Shown: in pieces, positions 1 to 6,337 of the stretch | Numbering within the stretch: position 1 is the first letter of the stretch | Layout: every line of letters begins with the position of its first letter | Assembly: GCA_002434915.1 (NCBI GenBank) | Contig: DJLG01000077.1 | Span: 1 to 12,391 of the forward strand | Length of the DNA: 12,391 nt | Direction of reading: 5' to 3' | Source: Proteobacteria bacterium UBA6522 | GTDB lineage: Bacteria; Pseudomonadota; Gammaproteobacteria; Steroidobacterales; Rariloculaceae | Notes under the pieces: generated by a model | Databases searched by the model: none | The model's input: only the letters and a program-made list of their open reading frames with translations | What the model was told of the DNA's origin: nothing | Position numbers and translations under genes: made by a program

Positions 1-920
1 TCTACTTGTGTCCAAGATATTTTTGAGTTTGCTCCACGGCAGTCCCCACGTTTTGTAACAAAGTTATATATCCCTCCAACGCCATTCTCATCTCCGGGGT
101 ACCAGTTTTGTACGGTGGAATACTTTATTTCTGCATCCTCCAAAGCGACTAATTCAACAACTGCTGCATGCAGTTGATTTTCATCACGCATTGGGGCTGT
201 GCATCCTTCCAGATAGCTGACATGGCTACCTTCATCTGCAATTATAAGTGTTCTTTCAAATTGACCAGTATTAGCTGCATTTATTCGAAAGTAAGTTGAC
301 AGCTCCATAGGACAACGGACACCCTTTGGAATATATACAAATGAACCATCGCTAAAAACAGCTGAATTTAGCGCCGCAAAAAAATTATCACGTTGTGGTA
401 CTACACTACCTAAATATTTTTCTATTAGTTCAGGATGGGTTTTGACTGCTTCTGAAAAAGAACAAAAAACTACGCCAGCTTCACCCAGTTTTTCTTTAAA
501 TGTTGTTGCTACAGAGACGCTATCAAAGACAGCATCAACAGCCACCCCAGCAAGCCTAGCTCGTTCATGTAATGGAATGCCAAGCTTGTCATAAGTTTCA
601 AGCAATGCTGGATCAACCTCATCAAGACTTTTAGGTGCATCATCTAGGTTTTTTGGGGCAGCAAAGTAAGAAATGCTTTGATAATCTATAGGTGTATATT
701 TAACATGAGCCCAGGTAGGCTCATCCATCGTAAGCCAATGTCTATAAGCCTTTAATCTCCAGTTAGTTAGAAATAAGGGCTCTCCTTTTTTTTTGGAAAT
801 TAAGCGAACAACATCCTCATCTAGCCCAGGTGGGACTAGTTCTTGCTCAATATCAGTCACAAATCCATGCTGATATTTTTGCTTTACAAGATCAGAAAAT
901 TCTTTATCTTCAGTTCTCAT
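1..920 (-). CDS. sufB: Fe-S cluster assembly scaffold SufB (N-terminal 306 residues, cut by window edge)
   Basis: SufB forms the SufBCD scaffold complex with SufC and SufD in the cytosol and builds iron-sulfur clusters under iron limitation or oxidative stress. I translated the leftward frame by hand; it stays open to the window edge and ends in GANSKISWTQ, so roughly the last 40% of a typical ~480-500 residue SufB is missing. Recognisable SufB stretches are FDSVSVATT, the FCSF segment, KGVRCPMELSTYFR (C203) and YLEGCTAP. C240 in the last of these corresponds to E. coli C254, the residue proposed to accept sulfur from SufE. The Cys-rich CxxC insert near residue 95 of E. coli SufB is absent, as in many SufB proteins. 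The start is the ATG at 918-920; an in-frame ATG at 924-926 would add two residues. Neither has a clear Shine-Dalgarno, so translation may be coupled to the regulator that ends 16 nt upstream. The regulator adjacency supports a suf operon. Confidence 0.95.
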   Translation of the reverse strand, partial: MRTEDKEFSDLVKQKYQHGFVTDIEQELVPPGLDEDVVRLISKKKGEPLFLTNWRLKAYRHWLTMDEPTWAHVKYTPIDYQSISYFAAPKNLDDAPKSLDEVDPALLETYDKLGIPLHERARLAGVAVDAVFDSVSVATTFKEKLGEAGVVFCSFSEAVKTHPELIEKYLGSVVPQRDNFFAALNSAVFSDGSFVYIPKGVRCPMELSTYFRINAANTGQFERTLIIADEGSHVSYLEGCTAPMRDENQLHAAVVELVALEDAEIKYSTVQNWYPGDENGVGGIYNFVTKRGDCRGANSKISWTQV

Positions 921-936
921 TATCATGATATATGCT

Positions 937-1398
937 TTATGAAAGTTTTGAATATGGTTTTAAAGTAGCCCTGAAGTTTTGGCCGGCAGGGGGCTCAGAG
1001 CTATACTGGAGATCAGTTAGGCTAACTTCTTCCAAAGCCTGCCGAATTTTAATATTGATACGTTGCCAGGCGCTCCCTACGCGGCAAACTGACTCTAGGT
1101 CACAAAGACCATGACCTGAACTACATTCAGTAATTGCCACTGGGCCTTCTAGGGCATCGATTATTTGAGCAGCACTTATCTCTTCTGGGGGCCTTGCAAG
1201 GGCATAGCCACCTTGAGAACCGCGCTGAGATACAACCAACCCCGCCTGGTTTAGGGCTTTGAGGAGCTTGCTAACTGTTGGTTGATTCAAATGGGTACTT
1301 TCAGCCACTTTATGAGCGCTTAATAGTCTGCCTTCATCCACTGATAGCTCTGCTAAGACAAGTGTCCCATAGTCGGTGAGCTTGCTCATTTTAAGCAT
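937..1398 (-). CDS. Rrf2/IscR-family SUF system transcriptional regulator
   Basis: This 153-residue protein is an Rrf2-family winged-helix repressor of the type found heading gammaproteobacterial suf operons. The N-terminal MLKMSKLTDYGTLVL and the HTH around residues 28-60 (HKVAESTHLNQPTVSKLLKAL) followed by the wing SQRGSQGGYALAR are family hallmarks. Three cysteines, C92, C99 and C105, sit after the dimerisation helix, in the place where IscR holds its [2Fe-2S] cluster through C92, C98 and C104, so it probably senses Fe-S status. AGGAG at 1408-1412 lies 9 nt before the ATG. It is first in a leftward unit with sufB 16 nt downstream, and a strong inverted repeat overlaps its promoter, so it probably represses its own operon. 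The family is clear from sequence; cluster binding and autoregulation are inference. I leave the symbol blank because the name sufR properly belongs to the cyanobacterial regulator. Confidence 0.9.
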   Translation of the reverse strand: MLKMSKLTDYGTLVLAELSVDEGRLLSAHKVAESTHLNQPTVSKLLKALNQAGLVVSQRGSQGGYALARPPEEISAAQIIDALEGPVAITECSSGHGLCDLESVCRVGSAWQRINIKIRQALEEVSLTDLQYSSEPPAGQNFRATLKPYSKLS

Positions 1399-1418
1399 AA
1401 GAGAGCTCTCCTAAAGAG

Positions 1419-1447
1419 TAAAAGAGTACTATATTAGTACTCTTTTA
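1419..1447. promoter_or_regulatory. Inverted-repeat operator, probable binding site of the Rrf2-type regulator
   Basis: A perfect 13-bp inverted repeat (taaaagagtacta at 1419-1431 and its complement at 1435-1447) surrounds a 3-nt TAT centre. The central ACTATATTAGT fits the core ACTRWWWYAGT that I recall for IscR type 1 sites, while the outer bases differ. It begins about 20 bp upstream of the regulator ATG and overlaps the putative -10 element, as expected for an autorepression operator. The site is seen directly; the factor that binds it is inferred. Confidence 0.65.
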
Positions 1448-1459
1448 GGAAAGGCTCAA
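1431..1459 (-). promoter_or_regulatory. Putative sigma-70 promoter of the suf regulator-sufB operon
   Basis: On the leftward strand TTGAGC (1454-1459) is followed after 17 bp by TAATAT (1431-1436). Each hexamer matches the consensus at four of six positions, and the spacing is ideal. The -10 hexamer lies inside the inverted-repeat operator. The same GGCTCAA heptamer recurs 26 bp upstream at 1479-1485, which may be chance. Confidence 0.45.
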
Positions 1460-1554
1460 AGGTTTTGTTATATTTTTAGGCTCAAGGTGAGAACTAATCA
1501 GTTCAGGTTAGACAAATTAGCGACTATAAATCTAGCTGATTTAGCCTCTGATAA

Positions 1555-2970
1555 CTATTCCTCGCTACTTGCCTCATAAGTTAAAAGTTCAGATTCAAAC
1601 CTTGCTCGGTCAACAGTATTTAAATCTGGCGATTCTAGTGCCATCTGTATCTGGGCAAGTGCGTCAGTATAGTTACCGACGCTTGAATAGTAGTGAGACA
1701 TATAGTGATGGGCATTACCCATATCTCCATAGGCATTTGCTGCTTGTGCTATAAGGCGAAACTGTTCTGGTGTTGGGGATGAGTGATTAAGCAAGTCTAG
1801 TAGAATATTATGTGCCTCTTCAGCGCGACCAGCCAAGATCAGGGCATCTGTATAACTATTTGTAAGTGGTACATTTCTAGGAAAGAGCTTGATAGCATTG
1901 TCATAAGTTTCAAGTGCAGCATCGACTTGACCGTTTTTTAGCTGGGATTCAGCTTCGCCAATTCGAAAGGCGATCACACTAGGATGCTCTTCAGTTAACT
2001 TTTCAAACTGGCGTTGTGCATCATCATCTAGTCCTATTCTGGATAGACTAAGTGCCATGCCATAACGATTACCAATATTTTGATTGTCTTCTTGCAATCG
2101 AGCGCGAAAAATATTAAATGCTACTTCACCATTAGGAGCGCGTAAAACGTCCATTCTGGCCTTTATAATTTCATAGTTGATGCTGCTATCAACTATCTTG
2201 TTGGGTAATAATCTAGCTCGATCACGAGCTTCAGCAATACGTTCGGTGGTAACAGGATGGGTGCGTAGCATAGCAGGTCCACTGGAACCATATCGTCTAG
2301 AAAGTTTTTCAAAAAAACTGCCCATCCCTGATGGATCAAAGCCAGCTGAAGAAAGTGTTCTTATGCCGATGCGATCAGCCTCATGTTCATTAGCACGAGT
2401 GAAGTTTATTTGACGTTGCATCGCTGCCGCTTGAGTAGCAGTTACAAGTCCTCCAATTGCGTCCCCTCTAATATCAGTTGTTACACCAAGAATCATTGTA
2501 GCAATCGCTGCGGCCATAGATAACATGCCAGTTTTTTGATTGTCATAGACTCGCCTTGCTAAATGACGCTGGGTTACATGAGCTATTTCATGCGCTAAAA
2601 CACCTGCAATTTCACTTTCATTTTCACTTGCTATTATTAGTCCGGCATGTATACCAATGAAGCCCCCAGGCATAGCAAAAGCATTAATAGCATCATTATC
2701 AACCATGAAAAATTCAAAGTCCTGGGTCCCATCATTAGCATGTCCAACTAGCTGTGCTCCTAGTGTTTTGATGTATTCGGTAACTAGCGCATCATCCATA
2801 ATTGCGCCTGAACTTCTGAGTTGTAGAAAGGCCCTACGACCGATCTTCGCTTCTTCAGTTTTGTTTAAAACAGAGTCTGCGGGGCTTCCAAAATCAGGTA
2901 AGTTTATGTCTTGCGCAATCGCAGTTGCGCAATAAGTCAAAGCCAAGATTATCTTTATAGAATGACGCAT
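1555..2970 (-). CDS. bepA: Periplasmic M48 metalloprotease/chaperone with TPR domain (BepA/YfgC-like)
   Basis: BepA helps LptD and the BAM complex mature in the outer membrane and degrades stalled outer-membrane proteins. The 471-residue product is close to E. coli BepA (~487). Residues 1-20 form a Sec signal peptide with probable cleavage after AIA or AIAQ; LTYC is not a proper lipobox. The M48 domain carries the zinc site HEIAH (H127, E128, H131) with E197 in NEHEADRIG as third ligand. H238 in RTHPVTTER corresponds to the E. coli histidine switch (H246) that caps the active site. The C-terminal ~180 residues are helical TPR-type repeats rich in A/L/Y, which bind BAM or LptD in E. coli. It lies 36 nt downstream of bcp in the same direction, with no strong ribosome binding site. 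In E. coli, bepA is also in the dapA-gcvR-bcp neighbourhood. Confidence 0.88.
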   Translation of the reverse strand: MRHSIKIILALTYCATAIAQDINLPDFGSPADSVLNKTEEAKIGRRAFLQLRSSGAIMDDALVTEYIKTLGAQLVGHANDGTQDFEFFMVDNDAINAFAMPGGFIGIHAGLIIASENESEIAGVLAHEIAHVTQRHLARRVYDNQKTGMLSMAAAIATMILGVTTDIRGDAIGGLVTATQAAAMQRQINFTRANEHEADRIGIRTLSSAGFDPSGMGSFFEKLSRRYGSSGPAMLRTHPVTTERIAEARDRARLLPNKIVDSSINYEIIKARMDVLRAPNGEVAFNIFRARLQEDNQNIGNRYGMALSLSRIGLDDDAQRQFEKLTEEHPSVIAFRIGEAESQLKNGQVDAALETYDNAIKLFPRNVPLTNSYTDALILAGRAEEAHNILLDLLNHSSPTPEQFRLIAQAANAYGDMGNAHHYMSHYYSSVGNYTDALAQIQMALESPDLNTVDRARFESELLTYEASSEE

Positions 2971-3006
2971 TTGTATATCTAACTAACGTTTTTATAGAGG
3001 AGTGCT

Positions 3007-3471
3007 TTATAGGTTTTTAACTGTAGCAAGAACTTCATCAACATGACCTTTAACTTTAACTTTTCTCCATTCCTGTCGTAGTGTACCTTTTTCATCAATA
3101 AGAAAGGTACTTCGCTCGATGCCTAGATATTTTTTACCATACATGCTTTTTTCTTTGATAACGTCAAAGAGTGTACAGAGTTTTTCGTCCTGGTCTGAAA
3201 TTAGTTCAAAAGGAAAATTTTGTTTTTCCTTGAATTTTTCATGAGAACTTAAGCTGTCACGTGATACCCCAAGGATTATTGTTTGTTGCTTTTGAAATAA
3301 AGTGTGCTTGTCTCGGAAATCCTGTCCTTGTTGTGTGCATCCTGAAGTATTATCTTTTGGGTAAAAATAAAGCACTACATTTTTTCCTTGGAGGTTTTTA
3401 GATTGTATTTGACCAGCTGTAGTGCTTACGCTGAATTCGGGTATTTTTTTATTTATTTTTACTAAGCTCAT
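3007..3471 (-). CDS. bcp: Thioredoxin-dependent thiol peroxidase (peroxiredoxin Q/BCP)
   Basis: A peroxiredoxin of the BCP/PrxQ class reduces hydrogen peroxide and organic hydroperoxides in the cytosol with electrons from thioredoxin. The length of 154 residues matches the family. The fold motif VVLYFYPKDNTSGCT holds the peroxidatic cysteine C45 with the usual T/P-x-x-x-C context. The common resolving cysteine five residues later (CxxxxC, C50 in E. coli BCP) is glutamine here. The only other cysteine, C99 in EKLCTLF, is equivalent to E. coli C99. The enzyme could therefore work as a 1-Cys peroxiredoxin or use C99. The start ATG is preceded by TGGAG at good spacing within the 19-nt gap after gcvR, so gcvR and bcp are almost surely cotranscribed, as in E. 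coli. Confidence 0.93.
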   Translation of the reverse strand: MSLVKINKKIPEFSVSTTAGQIQSKNLQGKNVVLYFYPKDNTSGCTQQGQDFRDKHTLFQKQQTIILGVSRDSLSSHEKFKEKQNFPFELISDQDEKLCTLFDVIKEKSMYGKKYLGIERSTFLIDEKGTLRQEWRKVKVKGHVDEVLATVKNL

Positions 3472-3490
3472 TTAAAAATTCTCCATAAAC

Positions 3491-4024
3491 TTAAATATTC
3501 TTTACTGGCTCTAAGACAGCATCGAAATTGAGTTGATCACAAAACTCCATGAATTCTTCTCTAAGTGTTGAGAGGTGTAATGCTGTAGGTATGTTAATAA
3601 ATATATGTACTGAAAACATGGGGGTATCAGTACGTGCCCCTGTATAACCCCTTGTTGTAATTTCTCCAAGTTCAATGTTCCGTTGGGCAAGGAACTGTGC
3701 GATTTTATGAACGATATCAGGTTGATCGAGACATACCAGATCTATTGCATAAGGTAATAGGTCTTTTCGTAGTTTCTTAGATTTTGTTCGTCTTACCTGA
3801 ATGATTAGCCCATTAGTTTCGGCTAAGCGCTCTAGGTTTTGCTCCATTCTGCTCATCGAGTGCCAATTCCCAGATACTAACAGTAACATTGCGAATTCAT
3901 CCCCAAGTACAGTCATGCGACTTTCTGTAATGCTACCGCCACAGTCTAGAATTAGTTTTGTGAGGTTTAAAACAACCTTTATTTTATTGCTGCCAATGGC
4001 AGATACGACCATGTGCTGTTCCAT
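3491..4024 (-). CDS. gcvR: GcvR-like regulator with two ACT domains
   Basis: GcvR in E. coli binds GcvA and, without glycine, blocks activation of the glycine cleavage operon; it binds no DNA itself. This 177-residue protein shows the same plan: a first ACT domain at about residues 6-82 and a second at about 93-175. Characteristic segments are GGSITESRMTVLGDEFAMLLLVSGNW and, in the second domain, DQPDIVHKIAQFLAQRNIELGEI. The first-domain loop that reads ADRPGIV in E. coli reads SNKIKVV here, losing the usual D-x-P-G. Position supports the call: it is divergent from dapA and directly followed by bcp, the classic gammaproteobacterial gcvR-bcp pair. No gcvA or gcv genes are in the window, so the actual target is unknown. 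Position and domain layout are solid; the regulatory role is inferred. Confidence 0.82.
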   Translation of the reverse strand: MEQHMVVSAIGSNKIKVVLNLTKLILDCGGSITESRMTVLGDEFAMLLLVSGNWHSMSRMEQNLERLAETNGLIIQVRRTKSKKLRKDLLPYAIDLVCLDQPDIVHKIAQFLAQRNIELGEITTRGYTGARTDTPMFSVHIFINIPTALHLSTLREEFMEFCDQLNFDAVLEPVKNI

Positions 4025-4136
4025 CTGGACCTGGCCCTGCTAAGCTTCTTAAGATGTTCAGTTTACCTTGATAAAGAGGGTGTGTAATGTATGAAGGCGT
4101 ATCTTCTTAAGCTATGTGGTTGCACGCTGGAGAACG

Positions 4137-4170
4137 TATAAGTACCATCGCGACCAGCTTTTAGTGAGGT
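4137..4170 (+). promoter_or_regulatory. dapA leader: ribosome binding site and possible -10 element
   Basis: TGAGGT at 4165-4170 lies 4 nt before the dapA ATG and fixes the start. TATAAG at 4137-4142 matches the -10 consensus at five positions, but I see no convincing -35 at 16-18 bp. The 150-bp gap between gcvR and dapA also holds two copies of CTTCTTAAG (4045-4053 and 4103-4111). Confidence 0.35.
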
Positions 4171-4174
4171 AGAG

Positions 4175-5065
4175 ATGATTTTTAGCGGTAGTATGGTGGC
4201 CTTGGTGACACCAATGAATGTATCTGGCAGAGTTGATGAAAGTCGACTCGCAGAACTAATTGAGTTTCATCTGAGTGCAGGTACAGAGGCTTTTATAATT
4301 GCCGGTACGACTGGTGAGTCCGCCACCTTAAGTAGAGCAGAACATTTAAGTTTGATTCAGCAGGCTTGTCAGCTAGTGGATGGTAGGGCGCTCACTATTG
4401 CTGGGACAGGATCAAATTCCACTGAGCAGACGCTTGATTTATCAATAGCAGCGGCTACTTTGCCAATTGATGGTCTTCTTATAGTTACGCCTTATTATAA
4501 TAAACCAACTCAGGAAGGCATGTTTAGGCACTTCACTAAGATTGCTACCAACGTAGATAAGCCAATTATTCTATACAATGTTCCAGGTCGAACAGGTGTC
4601 GATTTGAAATCAGATACTGTGGTGAGATTATCAGCTCATAACAATATTGTGGGGATCAAGGACGCGACAGGTGATTTAGATAGAGTGGAAATTTTACGGC
4701 ATGCTTGCGGGTCAGATTTCTCTCTGTTAAGCGGTGATGATTTAACTTCGAGTGATTTTATGTTGAGGGGTGGGCATGGAGTTATTTCAGTTACGGCAAA
4801 TGTTGTTCCTGATCAAATCAGACTACTTTGTGATGCGGCTCGTTTTGGAAATAAGCTAGAAGCTGAGTTGATTGATGAAAAGCTTCGTTCGCTTCATCAC
4901 GCTATGTTCATTGAAAGTAATCCCATACCTGTGAAGTGGGCCATGTTTCAAATGGGGTTTATAGAAAATGGGATACGATTGCCATTAACTATGTTATCTG
5001 AAGAACATCAAAAAAACCTTATTGAGTCTATGGTTAAAGCAGGTGTCGGAGGCATTTCTCAGTAA
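4175..5065 (+). CDS. dapA: 4-hydroxy-tetrahydrodipicolinate synthase
   Basis: DapA condenses pyruvate with aspartate semialdehyde, the first committed step of diaminopimelate and lysine synthesis, in the cytosol. The 296-residue length and the TIM-barrel sequence are standard. The Schiff-base lysine is K162 in GIKDATGD. The proton relay residues are T46 and Y108 with Y134, and R139 in YNVPGRTGV binds substrate. T45-T46 sit in GTTGESATL. By eye alignment, two residues of the E. coli lysine feedback site are changed: H53 becomes R54 and E84 becomes Q85, while H56 (H57) and N80 (N81) are kept. A good Shine-Dalgarno (TGAGGT) sets the start. The stop overlaps the next start by one base (TAATG), coupling translation to the BamC-like lipoprotein, and gcvR is divergent upstream, just as dapA lies between gcvR and bamC in E. 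coli. Confidence 0.97.
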   Translation: MIFSGSMVALVTPMNVSGRVDESRLAELIEFHLSAGTEAFIIAGTTGESATLSRAEHLSLIQQACQLVDGRALTIAGTGSNSTEQTLDLSIAAATLPIDGLLIVTPYYNKPTQEGMFRHFTKIATNVDKPIILYNVPGRTGVDLKSDTVVRLSAHNNIVGIKDATGDLDRVEILRHACGSDFSLLSGDDLTSSDFMLRGGHGVISVTANVVPDQIRLLCDAARFGNKLEAELIDEKLRSLHHAMFIESNPIPVKWAMFQMGFIENGIRLPLTMLSEEHQKNLIESMVKAGVGGISQ

Positions 5066-5334
5066 TGGGACGTAAGTGTGCAGTTATTTTATTTATTTCA
5101 TTTTGGTGTGGCGGATGCGGCCTTAATCAGGCACAGATGCGTTGTTTGGACCAGGAGCGTTATTTAGATAGTGGTGATATTGGTTTGCTTACAATCCCTG
5201 ATGATTTGGATTCACCAGATCAAACAAACGCACTACAAATCCCTATAGATAGTGGTGAGGCTGGAGCTATTGCCATTTTTGAAGTATGTACTGAGGAACC
5301 TCCTACTTTTTATGAGGAAGGTCTTCCTGGGTAA
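5065..5334 (+). CDS. Small BamC-like lipoprotein (matches only the BamC N-terminal region)
   Basis: An 89-residue protein with a short hydrophobic N-terminus (AVILFISFW) ending in CGGC; C18 is the likely lipidated cysteine, though the lipobox is atypical (Cys at -3, Gly at -2 and -1). It occupies the exact place of bamC (nlpB, dapX) after dapA. The mature part also resembles the unstructured N-terminal stretch of BamC: YL (33-34), a leucine and IPDDLDSP (44-51), then ALQIP (56-60), a G-x-x-G segment and a closing EEPP (77-80), matching the E. coli order YL, APAGM, YAIP, GAVGKALDIRPP by eye. In E. coli this stretch wraps along BamD. Both helix-grip domains of the ~344-residue BamC are absent, and no frame continues them downstream. 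It is best read as a minimal BamC acting in outer-membrane protein assembly. Existence of the gene is well supported by coupling; function is inference. Confidence 0.75.
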   Translation: MGRKCAVILFISFWCGGCGLNQAQMRCLDQERYLDSGDIGLLTIPDDLDSPDQTNALQIPIDSGEAGAIAIFEVCTEEPPTFYEEGLPG

Positions 5335-5343
5335 AAAATATAT

Positions 5344-6243
5344 CTAGCCTTTTTCTCTATAAAATGTGCTTGTAACATGGTGGTATTCGTTAAGATCCAT
5401 AGTTACATCCGCTAATAATGATAAATGATTAAGATTTTCCCTTGTTAGCCTTTCATAGTGTTGCAAGAATTCACTCATTTGGGACTCATCCATTATCTCC
5501 GTGTTAAGAGAGTTTGATTTTTGAGCTAGCTTAGCCTCTTGCTCCTGACGCCAATTATGTACCGCTTTAATTCCCGGTGCTTTGAGAAAAATAAGCTTAT
5601 CGAATGATTTAAATAGTTCTGAATAGTTTGTTTGGAGTTGATCGTTTACATAAGTTCTCCATACCATGTCGGGATCTTGAATTTCTTCTAGCTTGTTTAA
5701 TGGTTTCAAAAGTGAGTTGGCATCTTGAGGTTGACTACCTAGGCACCATCCCTCAAGAATTATTATATCTATAGGTCCAGTTACAAAAGGCCAGTTTTTA
5801 CGAGGGGACCGGTCATCTTGTGCTTTATCAAACCGGGGAAGCTGTAAAGTATTATTTTTTTCTAATCTCTGCAGATTTGTTATAACCTGGTTGCATAATT
5901 TTAGGTTATGTGTGCCAGGAACACCGCGAGTTTGGAGAAGCGGATGAATTTTTTTACCTAAATTTTTACGTTCTGAACGTCTAAAGTAAAAATCATCAAG
6001 AGATAGTGTAGCTATAGATAATCCATTTTGGGTTTCTAGCGCTAGTTTAAGAAAGTCGGCAAGTGTCGTTTTTCCGGTTCCTTGAGCTCCACTAATACCA
6101 ATAATTTCCGTGCCATCTAATTTGGTGTCTGCTAGCCAATGAGCTAATGGAAGGTAATGATTGTCGATAACTTTATAGAAGTCATCTGGCAATTGATGCT
6201 TTTGTGTAAAAGCGAGAATTTGTGCTGAATTAAGTTGTGTCAT
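5344..6243 (-). CDS. P-loop kinase, glycerate 3-kinase (GLYK/Tda10)-like
   Basis: A 299-residue P-loop kinase of the family that includes plant D-glycerate 3-kinase, yeast Tda10 and E. coli YggC-like proteins. Walker A is GAQGTGKTT (52-60) after a beta strand IIGIS. Family motifs follow in order: SLDDFYF (81-87), PLLQTRGVPGTH (101-112), LPRFDKAQDDR (135-145) and a Walker B-like strand IIILEGWCLG (160-169). All catalytic motifs are intact. Plant GLYK phosphorylates D-glycerate to 3-phosphoglycerate; the bacterial members are mostly untested, so the substrate is inferred and pantothenate/uridine-kinase-like activity is an alternative. It lies 94 nt downstream of a class I aldolase in the same direction, suggesting cotranscription and a role near lower glycolysis. 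Its 3' end converges on the BamC-like gene with only 9 nt between stops. No strong Shine-Dalgarno precedes the ATG. Confidence 0.75.
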   Translation of the reverse strand: MTQLNSAQILAFTQKHQLPDDFYKVIDNHYLPLAHWLADTKLDGTEIIGISGAQGTGKTTLADFLKLALETQNGLSIATLSLDDFYFRRSERKNLGKKIHPLLQTRGVPGTHNLKLCNQVITNLQRLEKNNTLQLPRFDKAQDDRSPRKNWPFVTGPIDIIILEGWCLGSQPQDANSLLKPLNKLEEIQDPDMVWRTYVNDQLQTNYSELFKSFDKLIFLKAPGIKAVHNWRQEQEAKLAQKSNSLNTEIMDESQMSEFLQHYERLTRENLNHLSLLADVTMDLNEYHHVTSTFYREKG

Positions 6244-6337
6244 CTTTCAGCAAGATATGGTGTGCATTTGGTTTTTGTCAGCCTAAATATTGCATCTAAT
6301 CTTTCAAAAGCAACATACCGTATTTATCTATTTCACA

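Noticed and set aside
932..1114. Rightward open frame opposite the end of the suf regulator
   Set aside because: It is antisense to a well-supported gene, and nothing in its sequence suggests a protein family.
1491..1543. Small hairpins (GAACT-AATC-AGTTC and TAAATC-TAGCT-GATTTA) after bepA as terminators
   Set aside because: Neither is followed by a T-run in the leftward direction, and stems this short are common in AT-rich DNA.
4025..4174. Lysine riboswitch in front of dapA
   Set aside because: Only 150 bp separate gcvR and dapA, and I see none of the conserved L-box core or an attenuator.
6244..6337. Separate promoter or extra gene between the aldolase and the kinase
   Set aside because: I found no pair of -35/-10 boxes with proper spacing and no open frame with a ribosome binding site.
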